This document shows positions 15,811-28,540 of a DNA stretch of 43,716 nt, piece by piece (the stretch's first letter is position 1; every line of letters begins with the position of its first letter). The notes beneath the pieces are model-generated. The model had not been told where the DNA came from, did no database searches, and saw only the letters and a program-made list of their open reading frames with translations. Source of the DNA: Alphaproteobacteria bacterium (GTDB lineage: Bacteria > Pseudomonadota > Alphaproteobacteria > Bin95); contig JAJDVH010000027.1 of assembly GCA_022826185.1 (NCBI GenBank), positions 1 through 43,716 of the forward strand. Direction: 5' to 3'. The translations under genes and the position numbers were made by a program.

Positions 15811-17277
15811 GTGTCCAGCGCCATGCGTCTCGCCATCGCCCTGATCCTGGTTGCGGCTGCGACAGCCGCTGCGCCGCCGGTCCATGCCCACGGCACGCCG
15901 GACAGTTTCGCCGAGCTCGCCGAGAAGGCCCTGCCGGCGGTCGTCAACATCTCGACGCAACAGACAGTCGAGCAGCGCCGCCGCGGCCCGGACATGCCGC
16001 AGTTCCCGCCCGGCTCTCCCTTCGAGGAGTTCTTCAAGAAATTCTTCGACCAGGAGCCGGGCGAACGCGAAGGCAGGCCGCCGCGCAGGACGACCTCGCT
16101 CGGTTCCGGGTTCATCATCGACCCGTCCGGCATCATCGTCACCAACCACCATGTCATCGACGAGGCGGACGAAATCACGGTCCGCCTGCAGGACGACCGG
16201 GAATTGGCGGCCGAGGTGGTGGGCCGCGATCCCAAGACCGACCTGGCGGTGCTTCGGGTCCAGTCGGACGAGCCGCTTCCTTTCCTTGAGTTCGGGGATT
16301 CGGACAAGACCCGGGTCGGCGACTGGGTCATTGCCATCGGCAATCCGTTCGGGTTCAGCAGCACGGTGACCGCGGGCATCGTCTCCGCCCGAAAGCGCGA
16401 TATCCGGGCCGGGCCCTATGACGATTTCATCCAGACCGATGCGGCGATCAACAAGGGCAATTCCGGCGGGCCGATGCTGAATCTCGAAGGCAAGGTGGTC
16501 GGCGTGAACACGGCGATTACCTCGCCATCGGGCGGCAGCGTCGGCATCGGCTTCGCGGTGCCTTCCTCGCTTGCCGCGCCCGTCATCGACCAGCTCCGCC
16601 GGTTCCGCGAAACCCGGCGCGGCTGGCTCGGCGTTCGCATCCAGAACGTGACGGACGAAATCGCCGCGGCGTTCGAGGGTTTCGGCGAGCCGCGCGGCGC
16701 GCTGGTCGCGGCCGTCGTGCCGGACAGCCCGGCCGACGAGGGCGGCCTCCAGGCCGGCGACATCGTGCTGTCCTTCGACGGCAAGCATGTGGAGAAGATG
16801 CGCGCCCTGCCGCGCATCGTTTCCGATGCCGAGGTGGGCGCGACGGTGCCGGTCGAGGTCTGGCGGAAGGGCGAGACCGTTCGCCTGGAAGTCGTTGTCG
16901 GCCGTCTGGAGGAGAACGACCCTGCCAGCGCCTCGACGGAAAGCGGAACGAAGGAGCATCCGGTCGAGGCATTGGGCCTCGTGGTCGCCCGCCCGAACGA
17001 CGAGCTCCGCAAGGAATACGAACTCGACGAGGAAGTCCTTGAAAGGGGCGGCCTTGTCGTCGTCGGCGTTGCGCCGGGCAGCGACGCCGAACAGAAGGGG
17101 CTTGAGCCGGGCGACCTCATCATCGAGGCCGACCAGGCTGCGGTGAGCCGCCCGACGGAGCTGGAAGAGCGCATTGCCGCGGTGCTCGATGCCGGGCGCC
17201 GGTCGGTCCTGCTGCTTGTGAACCGCGGCGGCGACGACCGGTTCGTGGCCGTGATGCTCAAGACCGAAGCGGAATAG
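15811..17277 (+). CDS. DegP/HtrA-type periplasmic serine protease
   Basis: A 488-residue Do-family protease. A signal peptide (MRLAIALILVAAATAAAPPVHA) directs it to the periplasm. The chymotrypsin-like domain has the triad His114 (TNHHVI), Asp144 (KTDLAVLRV) and Ser218 (INKGNSGGP). Two PDZ domains follow (RRGWLGVRIQNV... near 275-365, and GLVVVGVAPGSDAEQKGLEPGD near 410-470). It degrades or refolds misfolded envelope proteins. Translation starts at GTG 15811, which has GGAGG four bases upstream; the ATG at 15823 is too far from it. A 30-bp gap follows the oxygenase gene and only 5 bp precede the enolase-superfamily gene. Confidence 0.93.
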   Translation: MSSAMRLAIALILVAAATAAAPPVHAHGTPDSFAELAEKALPAVVNISTQQTVEQRRRGPDMPQFPPGSPFEEFFKKFFDQEPGEREGRPPRRTTSLGSGFIIDPSGIIVTNHHVIDEADEITVRLQDDRELAAEVVGRDPKTDLAVLRVQSDEPLPFLEFGDSDKTRVGDWVIAIGNPFGFSSTVTAGIVSARKRDIRAGPYDDFIQTDAAINKGNSGGPMLNLEGKVVGVNTAITSPSGGSVGIGFAVPSSLAAPVIDQLRRFRETRRGWLGVRIQNVTDEIAAAFEGFGEPRGALVAAVVPDSPADEGGLQAGDIVLSFDGKHVEKMRALPRIVSDAEVGATVPVEVWRKGETVRLEVVVGRLEENDPASASTESGTKEHPVEALGLVVARPNDELRKEYELDEEVLERGGLVVVGVAPGSDAEQKGLEPGDLIIEADQAAVSRPTELEERIAAVLDAGRRSVLLLVNRGGDDRFVAVMLKTEAE

Positions 17278-17282
17278 CGGTC

Positions 17283-18434
17283 TTGAGCGGGCAGGGAGCC
17301 GGGGCGATCCGGGTCGCGCGTATCCGGATCGAGGTCTTTCGCGCGCCGATGCCGAATCCGGTGGTGGTTTCGTTCGGCTCCATCACCGAGCGCGCCATCG
17401 CGATGGTCGCCCTCGAAGACGCAGACGGCGCCGTCGGCCGGGGCGATATCTGGGGCAATTTCCCGTCGATCACCATGGAATACCGGGCCCGCCTCGCCGG
17501 CCGGCTGCTGCCGGACCTGCTGCTCGGGCGGACCGTGGACGACATTCCGGCCCACTATGCCGCCATGATGCGGCAATTGCGGGTGCTCGCGATCCAGTCG
17601 GGGGAATACGGCCCGGTCGCCGCCGTCGTCGCAGCGGCCGACCAGGCGCTCTGGGACCTTGCGGCGCGGCGTCGGGGCGTGCCCCTGCGCCGGCTGCTCG
17701 ACCCTGCGGCGCGGGATCGCATTCCCGCCTATGCGAGCGGCCTCAACCCGGATGACGGGCCGGAAATGGCCGGACGGGCGCGCGAGGCGGGCCACCGCAA
17801 CTTCAAGCTCAAGGTCGGTTTCGGGGAAGAGACCGACCGGGGCAATGTGGTCGCGATCCGCCGGGACATGGCGGAGGGCGAACGGCTCTTCGTGGACGCA
17901 AACCAGCGATGGGATCTCGAAGCGGCGGAAAGGGCGGCCGGATGGCTGGCGGATGCGGGCGTCGGCTGGCTGGAGGAACCGATGCGCGCCGACCTGCCGG
18001 ACGAGTGCTGGCAGCGGCTCAGGGCCGCCATGCGCCTGCCGCTGGCGGGCGGCGAAAACCTTGCCGACCACGGGCTGATCGACCGGGCGCTCGGCTGGCT
18101 GGACGTCATGCAGCCCGATGTCGGCAAATGGGGCGGGGTGTCGGACAATGCCGCCATTGCGCGCCGTGCGCTCGGGCGCGGGCGCACCTACTGCCCGCAC
18201 TGGCTGGCCGGCGCGCTCGGCCTGCTCCATTCGGCCAATATCCTGGCGGCGGTCGGCGGCGACGGGCTCCTGGAGATGGACGTGAACCCGAACCCGCTGC
18301 GCGAAGCGGTGCTTGGCGGCGCGCTCAGGGTCCAGGACGGCCATGTCCGCCTGCCGGACGGGCCGGGGCTCGGCGTCGAGACCGACCTCGAAGCGATGGC
18401 CGACTGGCGCGTCGCCTCCGAGGAGTTCGCCTGA
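17283..18434 (+). CDS. Mandelate racemase/muconate lactonizing enzyme family protein
   Basis: This 383-residue enolase-superfamily protein has the N-terminal capping domain and a TIM-barrel with the general base pair Lys175/Lys177 in FKLKVGFG, metal ligands Asp205 (VDANQRW), Glu231 or Glu232 (LEEPM) and Glu258 (GGENL), plus Asp279 and His306 (CPHW). It should abstract a proton alpha to a carboxylate, acting as a racemase or acid-sugar dehydratase. The KxK plus late His set resembles mandelate racemase-type members. The TTG start at 17283 is the best placed but lacks a strong ribosome site, so the exact N-terminus is uncertain. It follows the protease gene by 5 bp. Confidence 0.87.
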   Translation: MSGQGAGAIRVARIRIEVFRAPMPNPVVVSFGSITERAIAMVALEDADGAVGRGDIWGNFPSITMEYRARLAGRLLPDLLLGRTVDDIPAHYAAMMRQLRVLAIQSGEYGPVAAVVAAADQALWDLAARRRGVPLRRLLDPAARDRIPAYASGLNPDDGPEMAGRAREAGHRNFKLKVGFGEETDRGNVVAIRRDMAEGERLFVDANQRWDLEAAERAAGWLADAGVGWLEEPMRADLPDECWQRLRAAMRLPLAGGENLADHGLIDRALGWLDVMQPDVGKWGGVSDNAAIARRALGRGRTYCPHWLAGALGLLHSANILAAVGGDGLLEMDVNPNPLREAVLGGALRVQDGHVRLPDGPGLGVETDLEAMADWRVASEEFA

Positions 18435-18444
18435 GAAGTCCGGG

Positions 18445-19416
18445 CTATGCCTCTTCGCTGAACTCCGGCACGACCCAGAGGGGGTCGGAGCCGCGGGCCA
18501 CGCGCTGCACATTGTCGAAGGCGTTGCGCACCCGCGCCGTGTTGCTCTCGAAAGTCGGGCCCGCGAGATGCGCGGTGAGCGTGACGTTCTCCATGTTGAA
18601 GAGCGGGTTGTCGGCGGGCGGCGGCTCCTCGTCGAACACGTCCAGGCCCGCAGCCGCGATGGCGCCGTCGGCAAGCGCGGCACACAGCGCCGCCTCGTCC
18701 ACGACCGGACCGCGCGAGGTGTTGACGAGTATTGCGGAGGGCTTCATCTGCGAGAGTTCCTCGGCGCCGATGAGGTGGCGGGTCGAGGCGTTCAGCGGCA
18801 CATGCAGCGAGACGATGTCGGCTTCCCGCAGCAGCTCCCGCAACAGGCGGAAACGCACATTGAGCGCATCCTCGCGGTCTTCCGGCAGCCGTTCGATGTC
18901 GTAGTAGATGACCGGCATGCCGAAGGCGAGCGCCAGCCGCGCGGTTTTCTTGCCGATGGTGCCGAGGCCGATTATGCCGAGCGTCCGGCCGCGCATCTCG
19001 TGCAGGCGCGGCGTGCTGTTGCCGCGCCAGTTGCCCGCCGCCACCGTCCGGTGCTGGCGGACGAGCTGGCGCGAGGCCGCAAGCGCCAGCAGGATTGCAT
19101 GTTCGGAAACGGCGGTGGAGTTGGCGCCGCCATTGTTGCAGAGCGGCACGCCCGCCCGCCGGGCGGAGGCGATGTCGGCCTGGTCGTAGCCGGCGCTGAG
19201 AAGCTGGATCAGCCTGAGATTCGGCCCCGCCTCGAACAGGGCGTCATCCACCAGCCCGTCCACGAAGCCCACCAGGTATTCGGCGTCCCGCATCGCCTCC
19301 AGATATTCGGCGCTGCCTGCGGGTACGATGGAGAGCTCGAAGCCCGAAGGGGCTGCTTCCCGCGCGGCAATCGCCGCATCGGGAAAATTGGTGACGAAAA
19401 CGATCCTGGGCTGCAT
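18445..19416 (-). CDS. D-2-hydroxyacid dehydrogenase (NAD-dependent)
   Basis: A 323-residue protein of the D-isomer-specific 2-hydroxyacid dehydrogenase family. The nucleotide-binding motif is GIIGLGTIGKKTARLALAFG, with an acidic residue at the end of beta-2 (YYDIERLP) favouring NAD. The catalytic Arg is in VNTSRGPVVDE, Glu in DVFDEEPP and His in LTAHLAGPT. It reduces 2-keto acids or oxidises D-2-hydroxy acids. The ATG at 19416 is used because the protein then starts MQPRIVFVTNFPD, as in the family; a longer frame to 19461 adds only basic residues. It is convergent with the enolase-superfamily gene (10 bp apart), which makes an acid-sugar or hydroxyacid pathway plausible. Confidence 0.9.
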   Translation of the reverse strand: MQPRIVFVTNFPDAAIAAREAAPSGFELSIVPAGSAEYLEAMRDAEYLVGFVDGLVDDALFEAGPNLRLIQLLSAGYDQADIASARRAGVPLCNNGGANSTAVSEHAILLALAASRQLVRQHRTVAAGNWRGNSTPRLHEMRGRTLGIIGLGTIGKKTARLALAFGMPVIYYDIERLPEDREDALNVRFRLLRELLREADIVSLHVPLNASTRHLIGAEELSQMKPSAILVNTSRGPVVDEAALCAALADGAIAAAGLDVFDEEPPPADNPLFNMENVTLTAHLAGPTFESNTARVRNAFDNVQRVARGSDPLWVVPEFSEEA

Positions 19417-19576
19417 GGGCTCCGTCCGTCGATGGCGGTCATGGTGAACGGCCGCTGTCACCGGCCGATCGGTGGTTCAAGGCAAAAACGGTAGCGGCCG
19501 TCGCACGGCCTGTCTATCCGCGAGAGGCCGTCAGCCGGCGGCCCGTTCCGCCTGTGCAACGCGGCCCCCAACCGCT

Positions 19577-20602
19577 CTAGACGCCCGAGCGCACCTTCGG
19601 GATCACCTCTTCGGCCAGCATCGCCATCTCGTCCAGCACCATGCTTTGCGGCATGCCGGGATACTGGATGCCGAACACGAAATGGTTCACGCCGAAGCGG
19701 CGGATATAGCCGATGATCTGCTCCGCCACCTCGTCGGGCGAGCCGAACAGGAACCGGTCCTTCAGCAGGTCCTCATAGTCCTGGCCGAAATCGCCGTCGC
19801 CCTCCGGCATCACCTTGTCCTGGCCCCATTCCTTGTAGGCGCGGTATTTCGCCATCAGATAGGGCTCGGCAGTGCGGATGGCCTCGTCCCGCGACCGGCC
19901 CACCACGACCTCGCGCATCATCGGCAGCTCCTCCGGCATCGGCTTGCCGGCCTTGTCGAGGGCGCGCTTGTAAACCTCCATCTGCCGGGCCGTTGTGGCC
20001 ACCGTGTTGTGCGGGTTGATGAACCAGGCATCCGTCAGCCGGGCCGCCCGCTCGATCGCCCGGTCGGCATTGGCGCCGACCCAGACGGGCGGCGTCGGTT
20101 TCTGGATGGGCTTGACCGTGCAGGCGGCCTCGATGAGCTCGAAATGCGAGCCCTTCATCGTGACCCGCTCCTCGGTCCACAGCCGGCGAATGGCTTCCAG
20201 GTTCTCGACGAAGCGCGGCACGGCGTCCTTCTGCGTCGTTCCGAAGGCCCGGAATTCCACTTCCCGGTAGCCGAGCCCGACGCCGAAGATGAGCTTGCCG
20301 CCGCTCATGACGTCGATATTCGCGAAAATCTCGGCGACATCGAGCGGCTTGTGCAGCGGCAGCAGGCAGATGCCGCAGAGCAGCCGCAGGGACGGGCACT
20401 CGGCGGTCATGCGGGCGAGGAACGGGACCTGCTGGAAGTCCATCAGCGGCCACGAGCTGTAATGCGAGCCCTTCATGATCGAATCGAATTTGAGCCGTTC
20501 GGCGGCGCGCGCCTGCTCGACCATCTCGTCCCAGTGCAGTTTCGGGTCGTCTCCGACCGGGAACTGTCCCCGGTTCATGATCCCGAACTGAAGCGCCGTC
20601 AT
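19577..20602 (-). CDS. LLM class flavin-dependent oxidoreductase
   Basis: This 341-residue luciferase-like (bacterial TIM-barrel) oxidoreductase has FDSIMKGSHYSSW, LLCGICLLPLHKPLDVAE, FGVGLGYREVEFRAFG, PTPPVWVGANADRAIERAARLTDAW, and LFGSPDEVAEQIIGYIRRFGVNHFV near the C-terminus. Family members use FMN or coenzyme F420. Its ATG overlaps the stop of the cofC-like gene by four bases, so both are made together. That pairing hints that F420 rather than FMN could be the cofactor, though this is inference. Substrate unknown. Confidence 0.9.
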   Translation of the reverse strand: MTALQFGIMNRGQFPVGDDPKLHWDEMVEQARAAERLKFDSIMKGSHYSSWPLMDFQQVPFLARMTAECPSLRLLCGICLLPLHKPLDVAEIFANIDVMSGGKLIFGVGLGYREVEFRAFGTTQKDAVPRFVENLEAIRRLWTEERVTMKGSHFELIEAACTVKPIQKPTPPVWVGANADRAIERAARLTDAWFINPHNTVATTARQMEVYKRALDKAGKPMPEELPMMREVVVGRSRDEAIRTAEPYLMAKYRAYKEWGQDKVMPEGDGDFGQDYEDLLKDRFLFGSPDEVAEQIIGYIRRFGVNHFVFGIQYPGMPQSMVLDEMAMLAEEVIPKVRSGV

Positions 20603-21321
20603 CTATTCCCCTTTTCCCCGGCGAGACGCGCCGGTATGTCCGTGCCGTTCAACCAGGCGAACGCCCGACAGGAGCCGCCCTGCGCAAGCAGCATGCGCAA
20701 ATCCTCGGGCTTGTCCACATCGAGCGCGATGCCGGGCAATCCCGCAAGGATGCGCGGCTCGATCCCGAGCGCGCGCGCCTCGGCCTTGTGCGGCTCGAAG
20801 CTGTCATGGCCGAAGTGAAACCGGATCGCATCGGGCGGCGAGCAGGCCACGCAATTGGTTCCGCGCCCGTCGCCGGCGGGGACCATGCTGACGGCCGGGG
20901 CGGGCCCGTGAGCGGCCAGCACCCGGTCGATTTCGGCCGGCGAGACGAGGGGCACATCGCCCGGCAGGGCCAGGGCGGCGCCCGCGCCGGCCCGGGCGAG
21001 TTCGCGAACGGCGTCGGCGACGGCGGCGCTCTGGCCGCGATTCGCCTTTTCCTCCAGCACCGCGGCGCCGTATCGCGACGCCAGGGACCGCGCCCAGGCG
21101 TCGCGGGTGACGACCAGGATTCCGTTCAGGCCCTCGGCTTCGTCCATGGCCGCCAGAACATCCTCGGCCATTGCGCGAAACAATTGCCGGCGCTCGCTTG
21201 ACGACAACGCCGGAGCGAGACGGGTTTTGGCCTGGTCCGAATCCTTGAGCGGCAAGACTCCCCAGACCGACGCCGCTGTAACATTCCTTAACAAAGTGTG
21301 ACTTGTAGAGCGGTGAAACAC
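20599..21321 (-). CDS. cofC: 2-phospho-L-lactate guanylyltransferase-like protein (CofC)
   Basis: A 240-residue nucleotidyltransferase that resembles CofC, which in F420 synthesis activates a phosphorylated three-carbon acid (phospholactate, phosphoenolpyruvate or 3-phosphoglycerate) with GTP. Core features are WGVLPLKDSDQAKTRLAPAL, LPGDVPLVSPAEID (metal and nucleotide site), GTNCVACSPPDAIRFHFG and LPGIALDVDKPEDLR. The ATG at 21321 lies 11 bases after AAGGAG and adds about 17 residues to the usual start; a TTG at codon 10 is an alternative. It overlaps the LLM oxidoreductase by 4 nt. The remaining F420 genes (cofD, cofE, fbiC) are not in the window. The 54-bp gap to lpxC is a divergent promoter region. 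Confidence 0.85.
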   Translation of the reverse strand: MFHRSTSHTLLRNVTAASVWGVLPLKDSDQAKTRLAPALSSSERRQLFRAMAEDVLAAMDEAEGLNGILVVTRDAWARSLASRYGAAVLEEKANRGQSAAVADAVRELARAGAGAALALPGDVPLVSPAEIDRVLAAHGPAPAVSMVPAGDGRGTNCVACSPPDAIRFHFGHDSFEPHKAEARALGIEPRILAGLPGIALDVDKPEDLRMLLAQGGSCRAFAWLNGTDIPARLAGEKGNR

Positions 21322-21375
21322 CTCGGTATGGTCTCCTTACCGATTCGCCGATTCAGGAAGTCATAATACAACGCA

Positions 21376-22314
21376 ATGAGTGAACGAGAGGGAAAACAGG
21401 TCGAACGTCTCTCGAGATGGGTGGATCGCGGACAGCGTACTTTACGGACGTCGATTGCGTGTGAAGGCATTGGGATTCATAGCGGCCAGAAGGTACATTT
21501 GACATTAGGACCGGCCCCTGCGGGCCATGGATTTGTGTTCCGGCGTCTCGATATCGCCGATAAATCCGGTCTGGTGCCTGCAAGGTGGGACGCGGTTGTC
21601 GATACGACGCTGTGCACGGTCCTGTCCAATCGATACGGAGTCTGCATCCGCACGCCGGAACATCTTCTGGCGGCGCTGGCCGGCGCCGGGATCGACAACG
21701 CCACAATCGAGGTCGATGCGCCGGAGCTGCCGATTATGGACGGCAGTTCGGACGATTTCACATTCCTCATCGGTTGCGTCGGCACGCGGCCCCAGCCCTC
21801 CCGGCCGCGGCGCTGGATCGAAGTGCTGAAGCCGGTCCAGGTGCAGGAGGGCGGTGGTTGGGCCCGGCTGCTGCCGTCTGACAGGTTCAGGGTGTCCTGC
21901 ACGATCGACTACGACCACTCCCATGTGGGCGTCCAGCATTTCGAATTCGATTCGGCGCTCCAGACTTTTCCGGAGGCGGTCGGCCGGGCGCGCACCTTCG
22001 GTTTTCTGCATGAGCTGGAATGGCTGCGCGCGCGCGGATATGCGAAGGGCGCCTCGCTCGACAATGCGGTGGCGATCTCGCCGAACGGCGTGATGAACGA
22101 CGGCGGTTTGCGCTATCCCGACGAGTTGGCCCGCCACAAGGTGCTCGATGTCATCGGCGACCTTGCCCTGGCGGGAGCCCCGATTCTCGGAGCGTTCCAG
22201 GGCCACAGGTCCGGGCACCGGCTCAACAATCTGTTGCTGCGTACCCTGTTCGCCGACGATTCGGCATGGAAATGGGACGGCGCCGAGCCGGAGGTCCGGA
22301 GGGTCGTCGCCTGA
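21376..22314 (+). CDS. lpxC: UDP-3-O-acyl-N-acetylglucosamine deacetylase
   Basis: A 312-residue LpxC, the zinc deacetylase for the committed step of lipid A synthesis. Zinc ligands are His96 (PEHLLAAL), His254 and Asp258 (RHKVLDVIGD); Glu95 and His281 (GHRSGHRLNN) are the catalytic pair. The N-terminus carries about 18 extra residues before RTLRTSIACEGIGIHSG. A weak promoter pattern (TTGTAG, 18 bases, TATGGT at 21303-21332) lies upstream, inside the start of the divergent cofC. In most alphaproteobacteria lpxC sits after ftsZ; here the division genes are absent and cofC/LLM genes lie upstream instead. bamD follows after 65 bp. Confidence 0.96.
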   Translation: MSEREGKQVERLSRWVDRGQRTLRTSIACEGIGIHSGQKVHLTLGPAPAGHGFVFRRLDIADKSGLVPARWDAVVDTTLCTVLSNRYGVCIRTPEHLLAALAGAGIDNATIEVDAPELPIMDGSSDDFTFLIGCVGTRPQPSRPRRWIEVLKPVQVQEGGGWARLLPSDRFRVSCTIDYDHSHVGVQHFEFDSALQTFPEAVGRARTFGFLHELEWLRARGYAKGASLDNAVAISPNGVMNDGGLRYPDELARHKVLDVIGDLALAGAPILGAFQGHRSGHRLNNLLLRTLFADDSAWKWDGAEPEVRRVVA

Positions 22315-22379
22315 ACCTATGCTTCGGCGCGCGCCTGGCATAAACTGAAGCCGCCTTTTCCCGTTGCCATGAGGGTGCC

Positions 22380-23393
22380 GTGAGTCGGGCATACGGTCGT
22401 CTTTGGCGAAATGTCGCCGCTGCCCTGTTGGTGGCCGGAGCGCTTGCCGGTTGCAGCTCCGACAACGCAGAGGAATATGTGGAGCGCTCGGTGGAGGAGC
22501 TCTACAACACCTCGATGGACGCGCTGCTGGCGGGCAATTTCGAGACCGCGGCCGCGCGGTTCGACGAAGTCGAGCGCCAGCATCCCTATTCGGTCTGGGC
22601 GACCAAGGCGCAATTGATGGGGGCTTACGCCCACTACCAGGCGGACGAGTATGACGAGGCGATCGCCGCCCTCCGGCGCTATATCGAGCTTCATCCGGGC
22701 AACCCGGATGTCGCCTATGCCTATTATCTGACCGCGATCGCCTACTATGAACAGATCTCGGATGTCGGACGCGACCAGAGCCTGACGCGCAAGGCCCGGT
22801 CGGCGCTGGAGGCGGTCGTGCGGCGCTTCCCGGGCAGCGATTACGCGAACGACGCCCGCCTCAAGCTCGACCTGACGCGCGACCATCTGGCCGGCAAGGA
22901 GATGAGCATCGGACGCTTCTACCTGCGCCAGGGCCATTTGCTGGCCGCCATCAACCGGTTCCGCGCCGTGGTGGACGAATACCAGACCACCAGCCATGTG
23001 CCGGAAGCGCTGCATCGCCTCGCCGAGGCCTACACCGCCGTCGGGCTGGAGAAGGAGGCGGTGCGCGTTGCCGCGGTGCTCCAGCACAATTATCCGGGCA
23101 ATGAGTGGTACGCGGACAGTTACAGCCTCGTCGAGAAGGGCGAATCGGGCGCGCGCGAGGACGAGGACGGCTGGTTTTCCAGGAACTGGGACGCCGTGTT
23201 CGATCCGGCGAAAACCGTCGGCGGCGGCGGCGACCGGGCCGAGGAGCTGGCGAAGGAACTGATCGAGAAGAGGGCGGCCGAGGACGCGGCCCTCATGGAG
23301 CGCGCCCGGAGGTTGGAGCAGGAGCGCGGCGGCGGGAAAGACGGCGCTCCGCAACCGGCTGCCGAGACGCCTCCGGCAACCCCGAAGGGGTAA
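22380..23393 (+). CDS. bamD: Outer membrane protein assembly factor BamD
   Basis: This 337-residue lipoprotein starts at GTG 22380 and has a signal peptide ending in the lipobox LAGC (Cys near residue 25). Tetratricopeptide-like repeats follow (YNTSMDALLAGNFETAAARF, HPYSVWATKAQLMGAYAHYQ, HPGNPDVAYAYYLTAIAYYE, LRQGHLLAAINRF). BamD is the essential scaffold of the BAM complex that inserts beta-barrel proteins into the outer membrane. Compared with typical BamD (about 245-290 residues) it has a long charged C-terminal extension (about 265-337) that looks like coiled coil and ends Pro/Ala-rich. It is followed by recN after 12 bp, as usual in this group. Confidence 0.94.
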   Translation: MSRAYGRLWRNVAAALLVAGALAGCSSDNAEEYVERSVEELYNTSMDALLAGNFETAAARFDEVERQHPYSVWATKAQLMGAYAHYQADEYDEAIAALRRYIELHPGNPDVAYAYYLTAIAYYEQISDVGRDQSLTRKARSALEAVVRRFPGSDYANDARLKLDLTRDHLAGKEMSIGRFYLRQGHLLAAINRFRAVVDEYQTTSHVPEALHRLAEAYTAVGLEKEAVRVAAVLQHNYPGNEWYADSYSLVEKGESGAREDEDGWFSRNWDAVFDPAKTVGGGGDRAEELAKELIEKRAAEDAALMERARRLEQERGGGKDGAPQPAAETPPATPKG

Positions 23394-23405
23394 CGCCCGG
23401 ACGCC

Positions 23406-28059
<4,654 letters not shown>

Positions 28060-28118
28060 CGAGGCCGGCTACTATCCTGAATAAAGAGCCGCCTACATGA
28101 AAAGGAGGGCGCCTGCCT

Positions 28119-28337
28119 TTGTCGAAAGAGGAAATGATGGTCTTCGGCGGGACCGTGACTGAAAAACTGCCGAACGCGATGTTTCGCGTAAAGCTGGAGA
28201 ACGAACACGAGATTATCGCGCACACCGCAGGAAAGATGCGCAAATTCCGTATCCGGGTGATGGTCGGAGACAGGGTGGATGTCGAGATGACGCCCTATGA
28301 TCTGACCAAGGGGCGGATCACCTTCCGCCACAAGTAA
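28119..28337 (+). CDS. infA: Translation initiation factor IF-1
   Basis: A 72-residue S1-type OB-fold protein with the IF-1 signature blocks [25 protein letters not shown] (in two stretches) and [18 protein letters not shown]. It occupies the ribosomal A site during initiation. Translation appears to start at TTG 28119: [12 protein letters not shown] lines up with the usual AKEELLEF start, and AAGGAGGG lies 11 bases upstream; the ATG at 28134 would cut off conserved residues. The TAA stop forms the first bases of the repeat element that runs to 28540. Confidence 0.96.
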   Translation: MSKEEMMVFGGTVTEKLPNAMFRVKLENEHEIIAHTAGKMRKFRIRVMVGDRVDVEMTPYDLTKGRITFRHK

Positions 28338-28540
28338 TACCGACGGCCTCGATTAGGGACTCATGTCTTCTTCTCGTCATGCCCGGACTTGTTCCGGGTA
28401 TCCATGCGGCCGTCCGGAGTAAGCGGCGAAAGTGGATGCCCGGAACAAGTCCGGGCATGACGGAAGAGCCTGTCGAAGGAGGGCGGTCCGGCGGCGGGCG
28501 CCGAATCCGTCATGGGTTCCGGTCAACGACCGCTGGTATA
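28335..28540. repeat. MITE-like repeat element, copy A
   Basis: About 206 bp bounded by imperfect terminal inverted repeats: the left end begins AATACCGACGGCCTCGATTA and the right end, read on the minus strand, begins TTATACCAGCGGTCGTTGAC. The same two ends bracket copy C at 34646-34872. Inside is a 30-bp inverted repeat (separate entry). It has no coding capacity for a transposase. It fills the space between infA and the convergent HAD gene, forming part of the infA stop and the last codons of the HAD gene. Confidence 0.65.
28375..28462. repeat. 30-bp inverted repeat inside copy A
   Basis: Arms at 28375-28404 and 28433-28462 are reverse complements with a single mismatch, separated by 28 bases. 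The arm starts CGTCATGCCCGGACTTGTTC. This type of palindrome (CGTCAT-CCCGG...CCGGG-ATCCA) recurs widely between genes in alphaproteobacteria. In RNA it would form a long hairpin and could end transcription or protect 3' ends of the convergent infA and HAD messages, but no U-run follows it. Confidence 0.85.

Noticed and set aside
13837-16959. A 1040-codon open frame on the minus strand
   Set aside because: Only the last 291 codons (VOC protein) look like a protein; the rest is antisense to the oxygenase and DegP-type genes and is His/Arg/Asp-rich low-complexity sequence typical of GC-rich shadow frames.
28375-28462. CRISPR-like repeat pair
   Set aside because: The two 30-bp units are inverted, not direct, there are only two of them, and no cas gene is near.
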